A DNA stretch of 64,000 bases from an uncultured Oceanospirillaceae bacterium (GTDB taxonomy: Bacteria; Pseudomonadota; Gammaproteobacteria; Pseudomonadales; Balneatricaceae): contig CAKZOD010000102.1 in assembly GCA_937136055.1 (NCBI GenBank), positions 55,283-119,282 of the forward strand, given 5' to 3'. Each line of letters opens with the position of its first letter. Position 1 is the first letter of the stretch. Shown here piece by piece: positions 1-7,874 of the stretch. The notes under the pieces are model-generated. The model saw nothing but the letters and a program-made list of their open reading frames with translations, was not told where the DNA came from and made no database searches. Position numbers and translations under genes: made by a program.

Positions 1-1636
1 ACTGCAAATTAACAATACGTTGAGTATCAGTTACTTTCTTGCCATCTTTGGCATAGCGCGCAGGTTTTGACAAATCGACATTAAAAGTAACACCATCAAT
101 AATGTCAAAATTATAAGAAGGGAAATTAGGATTGAGTAATGGCTGCTCTCCACTCATGCCCGCTTTAATTGTATTGAAAGCCCCCATCGACATTTCCAAC
201 CACTCGCGCACCTCTTTACCGTTTAGCAGTACTGCGCGTAAAGTGTTTGGATAAATATATAAATCAGCAACATTCTTAAGGGCTATTTTCCCCTTGCTAA
301 TATTAGTGTAATAATCGGCACCGCCTCTTCCGCCCGCTTTAAACGGCGCCCCTGCTGATAAAACAGGAATACCCTGATATTCAGTTCCTTGTATCAATTT
401 CTCGACATATTGCTTTTGTGCATTAGTCACAATTTGCACTGAAGGATCATCTTGCACTAAAGAGAAATAGCTATGAATTGGCGCTGTCGTTGTCCCTACA
501 CCTTTGTTCATATAGACGATGGTTGCCTGATGCTCACCCTCTACGGCTTTCAATATTTGCGGATCAGCATCCACTAAGGAGATTTTCTTGCGCCCATCAC
601 GCTTATAAATACCGCGCAGCTTACCGCTACCTTTAACAACCTTCCACTGCCCCTCATCACCTTCTAACTGAAGGTCGATAACACCTAAATGAGATCCCCA
701 AAAGCCCGGCATAACTGACGCTACGCCGTTGATTGTGCCGTTTTCAATATCGGCACCTACAACGTTAGCAAACTTCTCACTCGGGAAAGGCTGGTGAGAG
801 TGACCAAACAAGATTGCATCAATCCCCTTGATCTTTGATAGTGCCAGTGTTGAGTTTTCAGCACCTTTAATCGCCTTACCGGCTTCATCTAAACGCCCTA
901 ACCCTGAGTGCGGAATAGCAACCACTATATCTGCACCCTCTGCACGCATTTTTGGCACTAATCGCTCGGCATCTTGAATAATGTCATGAGCCGTTAATTT
1001 ACCTTGTAAATTTGCTTTATCCCACTGGGTAATTTGTGGTGGCACAAAACCTATAACCCCAACCTTCAAAGTAACTTGCTTGCCTTCTTTAGTAGTAAAA
1101 GTCCGATTCAAAATTTTATAAGGTGCGATATAGTTTTTATCATTGGTTAAATCATCATCGCCATCATATAGGTAGGTATTAGCGGATACGTAAGGAAAAT
1201 TTGCCCCTTGCAAAGCGCTTTTTAAAAAAGCTAAACCGTAATTGAATTCATGATTACCCAAGTTTGCCGCATCATAATTCAGCAAGTTCATCGCCTTATA
1301 AACAGGGTGTATTTGCCCCTTAGCTAACCCTTGCTCTTTAGCAATGTAATCACCTAATGGGTTGCCTTGTATAAGATCACCATTATCAAACAATAGAGAG
1401 TTCTTGACTTCTGCGCGGGCTGTTTTTATCAAACTGGCTGTTTTCGCTAACCCCAAACTCGCACTTGGTTTATCTCGATAGTAATCATAATCGACTAAAT
1501 TAACGTGTATGTCCGTCGTTTCCATAATTCGTAGCTGTAATGTTGCGCTCTGAGCATGCATTACTGCTGTAGTGGATAACACCAATACTGCTGTTGATAA
1601 CGTCAGCTTATTTGCCCATCTCTTTTTGTGATTCAT
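1..1636 (-). CDS. cpdB: 2',3'-cyclic-nucleotide 2'-phosphodiesterase/3'-nucleotidase, 3' end cut off by the window
   Basis: The reverse strand reads from an ATG at 1636 to the window edge without a stop, giving the first ~545 residues of a periplasmic nucleotidase (the family is usually about 650). The N-terminus has a basic stretch and a hydrophobic signal ending near an AQS/ATL site. It is followed by the metallophosphatase motif METTDIH, a GNHEFN block and a GHSH metal-binding block; the 5'-nucleotidase C-terminal domain starts around residue 390. The enzyme hydrolyses 2',3'-cyclic nucleotides and 3'-nucleotides in the periplasm for phosphate and nucleoside scavenging. The start is supported by an AGGGA ribosome site about 7 bases upstream. 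A single-domain 5'-nucleotidase (UshA-like) is less likely because the protein opens with METTDIHVNL, as CpdB does. The C-terminus cannot be judged. Confidence 0.9.
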   Translation of the reverse strand, partial: MNHKKRWANKLTLSTAVLVLSTTAVMHAQSATLQLRIMETTDIHVNLVDYDYYRDKPSASLGLAKTASLIKTARAEVKNSLLFDNGDLIQGNPLGDYIAKEQGLAKGQIHPVYKAMNLLNYDAANLGNHEFNYGLAFLKSALQGANFPYVSANTYLYDGDDDLTNDKNYIAPYKILNRTFTTKEGKQVTLKVGVIGFVPPQITQWDKANLQGKLTAHDIIQDAERLVPKMRAEGADIVVAIPHSGLGRLDEAGKAIKGAENSTLALSKIKGIDAILFGHSHQPFPSEKFANVVGADIENGTINGVASVMPGFWGSHLGVIDLQLEGDEGQWKVVKGSGKLRGIYKRDGRKKISLVDADPQILKAVEGEHQATIVYMNKGVGTTTAPIHSYFSLVQDDPSVQIVTNAQKQYVEKLIQGTEYQGIPVLSAGAPFKAGGRGGADYYTNISKGKIALKNVADLYIYPNTLRAVLLNGKEVREWLEMSMGAFNTIKAGMSGEQPLLNPNFPSYNFDIIDGVTFNVDLSKPARYAKDGKKVTDTQRIVNLQ

Positions 1637-2095
1637 TGTTATTCCCTTGTTTAAAAGATTAAACTCTTCAAAATCCAATTATTCCTTTAGATACAAATAG
1701 CACTAGCAACTTTGTAACACTTGCCTGTGCAAAATACAAACAACTGTTTAACTCTGCTCGTATAATTTGCAGTTAAATAATTATCACTCTTTTTGTACTT
1801 TAAAATTATGACGATAGCATTAATTGCAAGGCTGTTTTATCCAGCAAGGCAATAGCAAAAACAACTTCTTTACCATCAAATCGTAACCCATAAATCTCGG
1901 CCTTTACTGTTCACCAAATTCATTTCTTTTTTGTACCGATATATGAGAAAACATGTTATTTTGAAGCGCTTTTTAACAGGTAGGCTTTTTAATCTAACGA
2001 CCTCTAAAAAGCATAAATTATTCAATAGTTTCAAGTGCCTCTACTTGATCAACCCGCTTTGTTCTATCAAAGTTCACTCTCACATTCGCTAAAAG
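1637..2095. other. Divergent intergenic region between cpdB and the MFS gene
   Basis: This 459-base AT-rich stretch holds the promoters of two divergent genes. A TATAAT hexamer lies at 1761-1766 on the plus strand, but I see no convincing -35 at 17 bases from it. I see no gene, RNA or clear operator here. Confidence 0.4.
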
Positions 2096-3331
2096 GTGCA
2101 CCTTGTGCTGTTATTTATTCTACGCATCTTTTTACCGCTATCATTTGGCTATTACTTATCCTACTTTTATCGCACCGTAAACGCCGTTATTGCACCCGAT
2201 TTAACCGCGGACCTTGGCTTATCACCTGCTGATTTAGGCTGGGTAAGCAGCGCTTATTTTGCCAGTTTTGCACTTTTTCAAATCCCCTTAGGGATTTTGT
2301 TAGACCGCGTTGAAATACGCAAAATTAGCGCTTCACTATTGATGATTGCAGGTTTAGGCGCTGCTGTTTTTGCAACTGCTGATTCGATGATGCAATTATG
2401 GCTTGGAAGATTTATCATTGGTTTAGGCGTCAGCGCCTGCCTAATGGGAGCCTTTAAAGCTTACGTCATTTGGATGCCTGTGCATCGCCTCCCTTTAATT
2501 AACGGCTTACAATTAGCCGCTGGGGGCATAGGCGCGCTCACCGCTACAGCTCCCGTAGAAAGCGCGCTGCAACTTACGGACTGGCGCAATGTATTTATCT
2601 GTCTCAGTGCAATTACCATCTTTAGTGCACTCATCATCTTTTTTTGCGTCCCTAAACAAAATATCGAAAAGAGCGAGCAAAGCGTTTTTACACAGCTCAC
2701 AGATTACCTCTGCATCATTAAAAACCCAGTATTCTTTGCGGTTGCACCTATTAGTTTCCTTGCTCAAGCTGCGTTTATCTCCTTGCAAAGCCTATGGATT
2801 GGGCAGTGGCTTCGAGAGGGCTTGCTTCTCCCAAGGGATGAAGCCGCACACTACTTACTCATTGCAGCAGCTGCCACAGTACTTGGCTATGTCGCGATGG
2901 GAAGCATTGCAAGCAAACTGCAACGCTTTGGCATTTCAAGTCGCACGGTGAGCCTAACCGGCCTTTCGCTCTTTCTTCTGGTACAGGTAGCGATTGTGTT
3001 GCAAGTACCCATACCTTCTACAATACTGTGGTGTCTGTTTGGTTTTATCGGCACATCGGGCTCACTTATGTATGCAACGTTACTGCAATATTTCCCAAAG
3101 CACTTAGCGGGGCGCGTGATTACAAGCTTAAATTTATTACTATTTGTGAGCATTTTTGCACTGCAGTGGCTAATGGGCATAATTGTTGATCTATGGCCAT
3201 TAACAGCACAAGGGCATTCACCTATTCATGCCTATCAATGGGCTTTCAGCCTTGCAATCGTTTTGCAGATAGGCGGCTTTATATGGTATTTACTAAAGCG
3301 CAAACTCTTGCTCTCAAAAACAAATAACTAA
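2096..3331 (+). CDS. MFS transporter
   Basis: A 411-residue integral membrane protein with about twelve hydrophobic segments. The first half carries a major-facilitator loop 2-3 motif (GILLDRVEIRK, residues ~66-76) after the segment NAVIAPDLTADLG, which is typical of MFS proteins whose first helix ends in a YRTVNAVIAP-type sequence. The substrate cannot be read from the sequence. The first in-frame start is GTG at 2096, just after a stop at 2090; a second GTG follows at 2105. No strong ribosome site precedes either, so the N-terminus is uncertain. The Crp-family regulator downstream on the same strand (90 bases away) may be co-transcribed. Confidence 0.85.
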   Translation: MHLVLLFILRIFLPLSFGYYLSYFYRTVNAVIAPDLTADLGLSPADLGWVSSAYFASFALFQIPLGILLDRVEIRKISASLLMIAGLGAAVFATADSMMQLWLGRFIIGLGVSACLMGAFKAYVIWMPVHRLPLINGLQLAAGGIGALTATAPVESALQLTDWRNVFICLSAITIFSALIIFFCVPKQNIEKSEQSVFTQLTDYLCIIKNPVFFAVAPISFLAQAAFISLQSLWIGQWLREGLLLPRDEAAHYLLIAAAATVLGYVAMGSIASKLQRFGISSRTVSLTGLSLFLLVQVAIVLQVPIPSTILWCLFGFIGTSGSLMYATLLQYFPKHLAGRVITSLNLLLFVSIFALQWLMGIIVDLWPLTAQGHSPIHAYQWAFSLAIVLQIGGFIWYLLKRKLLLSKTNN

Positions 3332-3421
3332 ACCTTTGGTGTTAGTATTACGAGTGGATTAGCAGCCGTAATTTACAGAACAAGCAACGGATTTTAAAAG
3401 ATATAACTAACAAGGATTAAT

Positions 3422-4084
3422 GTGGATAACTTAGCGCGACTGATTGAAAAATTTCCTACCTTGAACAAAATGGAAGACACTGCAAAAGCTCTGATTGCGC
3501 AGCACGTAATGTTTAAAAAAGCCCCCTCTGGTAGCCTACTCTTTTCAGAGGGCAATACCTGCCAGGGATATGTGCTGCTATTAGCAGGTACTGTTAAAGT
3601 GCAAAAGATTTCTGAGTCAGGTAGAGAGATCGTACTTTATCGTGTTGAAGAGCGTGAAACCTGCATCATGACCGCTAACTGCTTATTGGCAAACAGTGAT
3701 TATAATGCCCAGGGAATCGCTGAATCTGATATAGAACTTGCGATTATCCCACAGCAGTATTTCAATCAGTTACTCGGTGCTAGTGAGCTATTTAGAAACT
3801 TTGTATTTGAGGTTTACGCCGCACGGATGTCAACGCTGATGATGCTGATTGAAGAAGTGGTATTTAAGAAACTGGATGAGCGCTTAGCAAAGCTTTTACT
3901 CGAAAAAACAACGTCAAATGAGCTGACTATCACCCATCAAGAGCTGGCGACTGAGCTGGGTTCAGTCAGAGAAGTGGTTAGCCGCCAAATGAAAAATTTT
4001 GAGCGCCAAGGTTTAATCACCTTAAGCCGTGGCAAAATTAATATCTGTAATCGCCAAGCATTGGCCAATTATCCTATTGGCTAA
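3422..4084 (+). CDS. Crp/Fnr-family transcriptional regulator
   Basis: A 220-residue protein with an N-terminal cyclic-nucleotide-binding-like beta barrel (residues ~20-115) and a C-terminal winged helix (~150-215). The recognition helix carries SVREVVSRQMKNFERQG, the usual pattern of the family. There is no N-terminal cysteine cluster like that of Fnr. C81 and C87 (ETCIMTANCLL) sit inside the barrel and might sense redox state or a ligand, which is inference. The start is GTG at 3422 with an AAGGA ribosome site about 6 bases upstream. Targets are unknown. An FNR/DNR-like box lies upstream of hmp at 53.9 kb, but nothing ties this regulator to it. Confidence 0.9.
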   Translation: MDNLARLIEKFPTLNKMEDTAKALIAQHVMFKKAPSGSLLFSEGNTCQGYVLLLAGTVKVQKISESGREIVLYRVEERETCIMTANCLLANSDYNAQGIAESDIELAIIPQQYFNQLLGASELFRNFVFEVYAARMSTLMMLIEEVVFKKLDERLAKLLLEKTTSNELTITHQELATELGSVREVVSRQMKNFERQGLITLSRGKINICNRQALANYPIG

Positions 4085-4139
4085 TGTTGAACAATAGCCA
4101 CTTAAGTTTTTACCGGTTAAACATTTGACTAAAAATATA

Positions 4140-4167
4140 AGCAGATCATGCCTGCACATGATCTGCT
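4140..4167. terminator. Bidirectional terminator between the Crp-family gene and hglS
   Basis: A perfect 11-base inverted repeat, AGCAGATCATG (4140-4150) and CATGATCTGCT (4157-4167), with a 6-base loop, lies between two convergent genes. AT-rich sequence flanks it on both sides. Confidence 0.7.
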
Positions 4168-4210
4168 ATTTACTATCTTTTCTCTTACTAATTTCTATTA
4201 CTACTCTCTA

Positions 4211-5617
4211 TTACTTAAGAGCAGCCAACTCTGCAAAGCACTGTTCAATTGACTGCGTTTGCATTGCTTGATACAAGCTAAATTGATCGGCAACTTGCAT
4301 ACCTAAATCTCTTTCAAATTCAGCTTGGTTAGGGTTTTGGCTGAAATCTTCTTCGCCCTGCTCCCCTAAGTTTGACTGGAAAATTCCCGCCGCACTTACC
4401 GGCAAGAAATCTTCATAGGTAATAGGGTCAAAACGAACAACACCCGCATCAACTAATTGATCGATATCTGTTGAATCTTTTAACGCTTGTGGCAATGCAA
4501 CACCTGTTAAGCTGTAGCTAAAGTAAGCAAGCTGTTGGTCATGCATTTGCTTGTAGTTATCAGGGAATACGCTAAATACTTGTTCAATCTCAGCTTTATA
4601 TTGCGCTAAGTTAGAACCATCATTTAATGGTCGCGTTAAGCTTCTTGTCTGAGTTAATAGTTGATCATAAAGATCACGACCTTTTTCAGTCAATGCACAA
4701 CCACGCTGCTCGATTTCACCAAATCTTGCCGCATGGGTAAGATTTACTTGTTGCTCACCTGTTGTCACAAAACTAACCTGCTCTTTAATCGCAAGAAATG
4801 CTGTTTGGCGCAATAGAATCGGACATTCACGTTTTGGTGGGCCTTCAATCACAGCCTTCGCTTTAGCACCAGTTGTATGAATGTTTTCTTGGACCCAATC
4901 GATATCGAGTGTGCGTGGTGTTAAATGGTTGATATGCGGGCCTTTAAACGATACTACATCTGCAATTAGTGGGTGCTCAGATAATAACTGCGTATAGAGC
5001 TCACTATCGATTGCCGCCTCACTGTGCCAGCGAAAAACTTCGACAATTGCGGCGACAAACTGTTCAGCCTGCGCAGCATCTAAGCCGCCTTCTTTTTCGG
5101 CAGTAGCGACCAATTCACGTACTTTATCACCAAAGATGTCACGCTTTTCAAGTACAGCTGTCGCTTTCGCTCTTAAAGCTTCATCTTTAATAAGCTCTAA
5201 GCGTAGTAAAGAAGTAAAGATTCGAAACGGATTGTTGCGAATAGATTCGCTGTCTACTGCACGAAATGCCGTTGAGTGAACCGGAACGTTCGCTACACTC
5301 AAATCATAATAGCCGACAGGTTGCATTCCCATAATAGCAAAAATACGCCCCATCATTGCCAATTCACTAGCTTTACCAATACGAATAGCACCGTGGCGCT
5401 GTTCTGACAAAGTCTCTAAATTCTCCACCTGCCCTAAACGCTCTGCTAATTCAGAGTTAGTAGTGAGTACTTGCTGGTTATTGCTATCAACGAGATCAAT
5501 AAGCGCCCCATAAGCAGGTACTTCTGTACGATACATCTGAGACATTGCGTTAGAAAATTGGCTGCGAATAGTATCGCAAGGCACAAAATCAATCGGAAGA
5601 GTAACTGCTTGGTTCAT
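4211..5617 (-). CDS. hglS: 2-oxoadipate dioxygenase/decarboxylase (HglS, formerly DUF1338)
   Basis: A 468-residue protein matching the HglS/YdcJ family in length and in its blocks. Recognisable ones are SEQRHGAIRIG (residues 71-81), FKGPHINHLTPRTLDID (224-240) and TGEQQVNLTHAARFGEIEQRG (286-306). The family's iron-binding triad is two histidines and a glutamate; H75, H228 and E301 or E303 are the likely counterparts by position. The enzyme converts 2-oxoadipate to D-2-hydroxyglutarate in lysine catabolism. No other lysine-degradation gene is in the window. It is divergent from a LysR gene across 177 bases, which suggests LysR control. The start is ATG at 5617. Confidence 0.88.
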   Translation of the reverse strand: MNQAVTLPIDFVPCDTIRSQFSNAMSQMYRTEVPAYGALIDLVDSNNQQVLTTNSELAERLGQVENLETLSEQRHGAIRIGKASELAMMGRIFAIMGMQPVGYYDLSVANVPVHSTAFRAVDSESIRNNPFRIFTSLLRLELIKDEALRAKATAVLEKRDIFGDKVRELVATAEKEGGLDAAQAEQFVAAIVEVFRWHSEAAIDSELYTQLLSEHPLIADVVSFKGPHINHLTPRTLDIDWVQENIHTTGAKAKAVIEGPPKRECPILLRQTAFLAIKEQVSFVTTGEQQVNLTHAARFGEIEQRGCALTEKGRDLYDQLLTQTRSLTRPLNDGSNLAQYKAEIEQVFSVFPDNYKQMHDQQLAYFSYSLTGVALPQALKDSTDIDQLVDAGVVRFDPITYEDFLPVSAAGIFQSNLGEQGEEDFSQNPNQAEFERDLGMQVADQFSLYQAMQTQSIEQCFAELAALK

Positions 5618-5794
5618 AATTTCAAAAGCTCGTAAATTGGTAAAGTTTAATTTGTTAGGTCGGCATCACAAACAGCCAAAACATCTGGTTATTTAAGCAT
5701 CAACTATTCGGCCACTTAATGCGTTTAAGTAATAGTACTTCACGCACATATCAATTAATATTGAGGATTCTCTATGAGTTAATGAGTAAATAGC

Positions 5795-6706
5795 ATGAAC
5801 TTACTTAAAAAACATATTCCTAATATGCACAATTTACAGAGCTTCGTGTGTGCGGCTAAACACAACAGCTTTACCCAAGCTGCCGCTGAGCTGCATTTAA
5901 CCCAGAGCGCCATTAGCCGGCAAATTAAAGAGCTGGAAAATCAGCTAGGTGTGTCTTTATTTAAGCGCGTGAGGCAAAGAGTTGAGCTAACAGATACCGG
6001 AGTACGTTTTTTAGAGGATGCTAAAAGCATTCTTAACGTCACTGAAGATGCAATGTTAAGGGCGATGTCAGTAGGCGCTAAATCCTCATTGAATATTGCT
6101 GCTTTGCCGACCTTTACCAGCCGCTGGATTATTCCTAAGCTCCAAAGCTTTATCTCAAATAACCCAGATATTGCGCTGAGCTTTAACTCACGCACTAAGC
6201 CCTTCACTTTTAGTGACAAACTTGCCGATTTAGCGATTCACTTTGGAAAACCTAACTGGCCTCAGGCTCAATGCTATTTACTATGTGAGGAAAAGGTAGT
6301 GCCTGTGGCGAGCCGTAAGTACTTAGAGAACCACCCGGTACAATCTTTACAAGACTTCGAACACCAAACCTTATTGCAATTGGCAAGTCGCTTAAGCAGC
6401 TGGAAACACTGGTTTGATCTTCATCAGTTAGATATCAGTCAAAACAACCATCTGCGCTTCGATCAGTTCTCAATGATTGTCAGCGCGCTAAACGCCAATT
6501 TAGGCATTGCTTTACTGCCCAGTTACTTTATTAGCAAAGAGCTAGAAGATGGCTCACTTGTGCAGCTAGGTGATGCAATTGATACCGATGACTGTTACTA
6601 CTTAGTCATCCCCGATAAACGCGCGAGTAATAGCCAAGTGATCTGTTTTAAAGATTGGATCTTAGATGCGGCGCAGCAAGAGCGCTTATCAAGTCCCTCT
6701 ACTTAA
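5795..6706 (+). CDS. LysR-family transcriptional regulator
   Basis: A 303-residue LysR regulator. The N-terminal helix-turn-helix lies at residues ~15-74, with the signature FTQAAAELHLTQSAISRQIKELE. A substrate-binding effector domain follows from ~100 to the end, of the GcvA-like type. It is divergent from hglS, a layout in which LysR proteins typically control the neighbour. The likely ligand would be 2-oxoadipate or a lysine-derived metabolite, which is inference from position only. The ATG at 5795 is weakly supported; a second ATG ten codons later (MHNLQSF) lies closer to the usual LysR N-terminus. Confidence 0.9.
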   Translation: MNLLKKHIPNMHNLQSFVCAAKHNSFTQAAAELHLTQSAISRQIKELENQLGVSLFKRVRQRVELTDTGVRFLEDAKSILNVTEDAMLRAMSVGAKSSLNIAALPTFTSRWIIPKLQSFISNNPDIALSFNSRTKPFTFSDKLADLAIHFGKPNWPQAQCYLLCEEKVVPVASRKYLENHPVQSLQDFEHQTLLQLASRLSSWKHWFDLHQLDISQNNHLRFDQFSMIVSALNANLGIALLPSYFISKELEDGSLVQLGDAIDTDDCYYLVIPDKRASNSQVICFKDWILDAAQQERLSSPST

Positions 6707-6757
6707 TCTATCTATGATGGGCTTAGTATGATCATCAGCAGATACCACACACCGCTG

Positions 6758-7111
6758 CTAATCTTTTTTCCAAACTGCAAATTCATTGCCATTGGGATCA
6801 TTAAAGTGAAAGCGGCTCCCTCCAGGAAAAGAGAATACAGGGCGAGAGATAATGCCGCCATTGGCTTCTATTAAGGCCATTGATTGGGCTAAATCATCAC
6901 TATAGAGCACGACTAAAACACTCCCCTCATCAGCTAAGGCAATTTTGTCACTGGCATAGAACCCCGCATCTACCGCTGCATTATCAACGCTACAATACTC
7001 AGGCCCATAATCGGTAAATGACCAGTTAAACACTGCACTAAAGAATGCCTTGGTCACTTCAATATTCTTTGCAGGCATTTCGATGTAATTAATTTTATGG
7101 TGGTCAGACAT
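6758..7111 (-). CDS. VOC (glyoxalase/bleomycin-resistance) family protein
   Basis: A 117-residue single-domain vicinal-oxygen-chelate protein. It has the typical opening INYIEMPAKNIEVTKAFFSAVFNWSF and the closing block FHFNDPNGNEFAVWKK, whose glutamate normally binds the metal. Family members include glyoxalases, dioxygenases and antibiotic-binding proteins, so the substrate cannot be named. The start ATG at 7111 has an AGGAGA ribosome site. It is convergent with the LysR gene and there is no obvious operon partner. Confidence 0.85.
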   Translation of the reverse strand: MSDHHKINYIEMPAKNIEVTKAFFSAVFNWSFTDYGPEYCSVDNAAVDAGFYASDKIALADEGSVLVVLYSDDLAQSMALIEANGGIISRPVFSFPGGSRFHFNDPNGNEFAVWKKD

Positions 7112-7660
7112 AGCTATCTCCTACTTGCTCGAAAAAGTATCTTCATTTAAAGAATCATTAGTACACAGATCGATCACCAGTGGTTGCAACTCAATCAACC
7201 GCCAAGTGACAACTACTGTATTAATTAACAGTAAAAAAATCAATGAAATAGCGGCTTTTTCAAGGAGTCAAGTATTGACACTAAGCTTTACCTAGCCGTC
7301 AATATTGCGCTGATCATTTTAGATACAAATCGCTGAGAGCCATTGTTTATAGTGCTTAGAGACCCTTCATTTAAACTGTCTACAAAGTTATCCACACTAT
7401 CTGGGGATAACGGTGGCGATTATTTTTGATTTTTTTCTGGTGAGTTTTCAAGCACTCTAAATACTACTTATATTTCACAGCTATATAAGCTCTTTTTTAG
7501 CGCTATTTTTTTGCGCTAAAAGATGTGTAAATTATCAGCAAACGGCTGTATGAGTCTTTTTGCCCTAAATCAACGTTTATCCCTTGCTACGACTTGTTCA
7601 AAATCATTTTAACGTCTAAAGTGTGGGTATAGTCATTAATTAAACAGTGAGATTCAGACC
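7112..7660. other. Intergenic region with a paired DnaA-box-like palindrome
   Basis: 549 bases without a gene. At 7388-7396 is TTATCCACA, a perfect match to the DnaA box consensus. At 7402-7410 is TGGGGATAA, a one-mismatch box in the opposite orientation, so the pair forms TTATCC-N11-GGATAA. The rest is AT-rich with no clear promoter that I could support. Confidence 0.4.
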
Positions 7661-7795
7661 ATGTTAACGATTCTATCATTCGCAGCCATCGCGTTAATTG
7701 TCGTTTTAGGTAAAGACCTTTTCGCACCTCGCACTAAGCTACAACCTATTAAGATCAAACGCGAAGAGCAAACGAACAAAAGACATATTCGCTAA
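7661..7795 (+). CDS. Small single-helix membrane protein, 44 residues
   Basis: An ATG at 7661 opens 44 codons ending in TAA at 7793. The peptide starts with one hydrophobic helix (MLTILSFAAIALIVVLG, residues 1-17) followed by a basic tail rich in K and R and ending in KRHIR. That is the layout of a short inner-membrane anchored peptide with a cytoplasmic positive tail. A weak ribosome site (GTGAGA) lies upstream, and a stem-loop follows at 7818-7847. I do not recognise the family. It could be spurious, but the amphipathic layout and the stem-loop just after it argue for a real gene. Confidence 0.45.
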   Translation: MLTILSFAAIALIVVLGKDLFAPRTKLQPIKIKREEQTNKRHIR

Positions 7796-7817
7796 TTTAA
7801 AAGTACCAAAAACAATT

Positions 7818-7847
7818 CAGCGTGGTTAGCACTCTTTAACCGCGCTG
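7818..7847. terminator. Stem-loop terminator between the small membrane protein and recD
   Basis: CAGCGTGGTTA (7818-7828) pairs with TAACCGCGCTG (7837-7847) with one G-T pair and an 8-base loop. Read on the minus strand, the stem is followed by TTGTTTTT, so it fits a rho-independent terminator for the recCBD operon. Confidence 0.65.
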
Positions 7848-7874
7848 ACGTTACATTCCTATTAACTCCTCCCT

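Noticed and set aside
3421..3429. TGTGGATAA, a DnaA-box match, over the start codon of the Crp-family gene.
   Set aside because: It is made by the GTG start and the codons for DN; a single box in a coding start is expected by chance.
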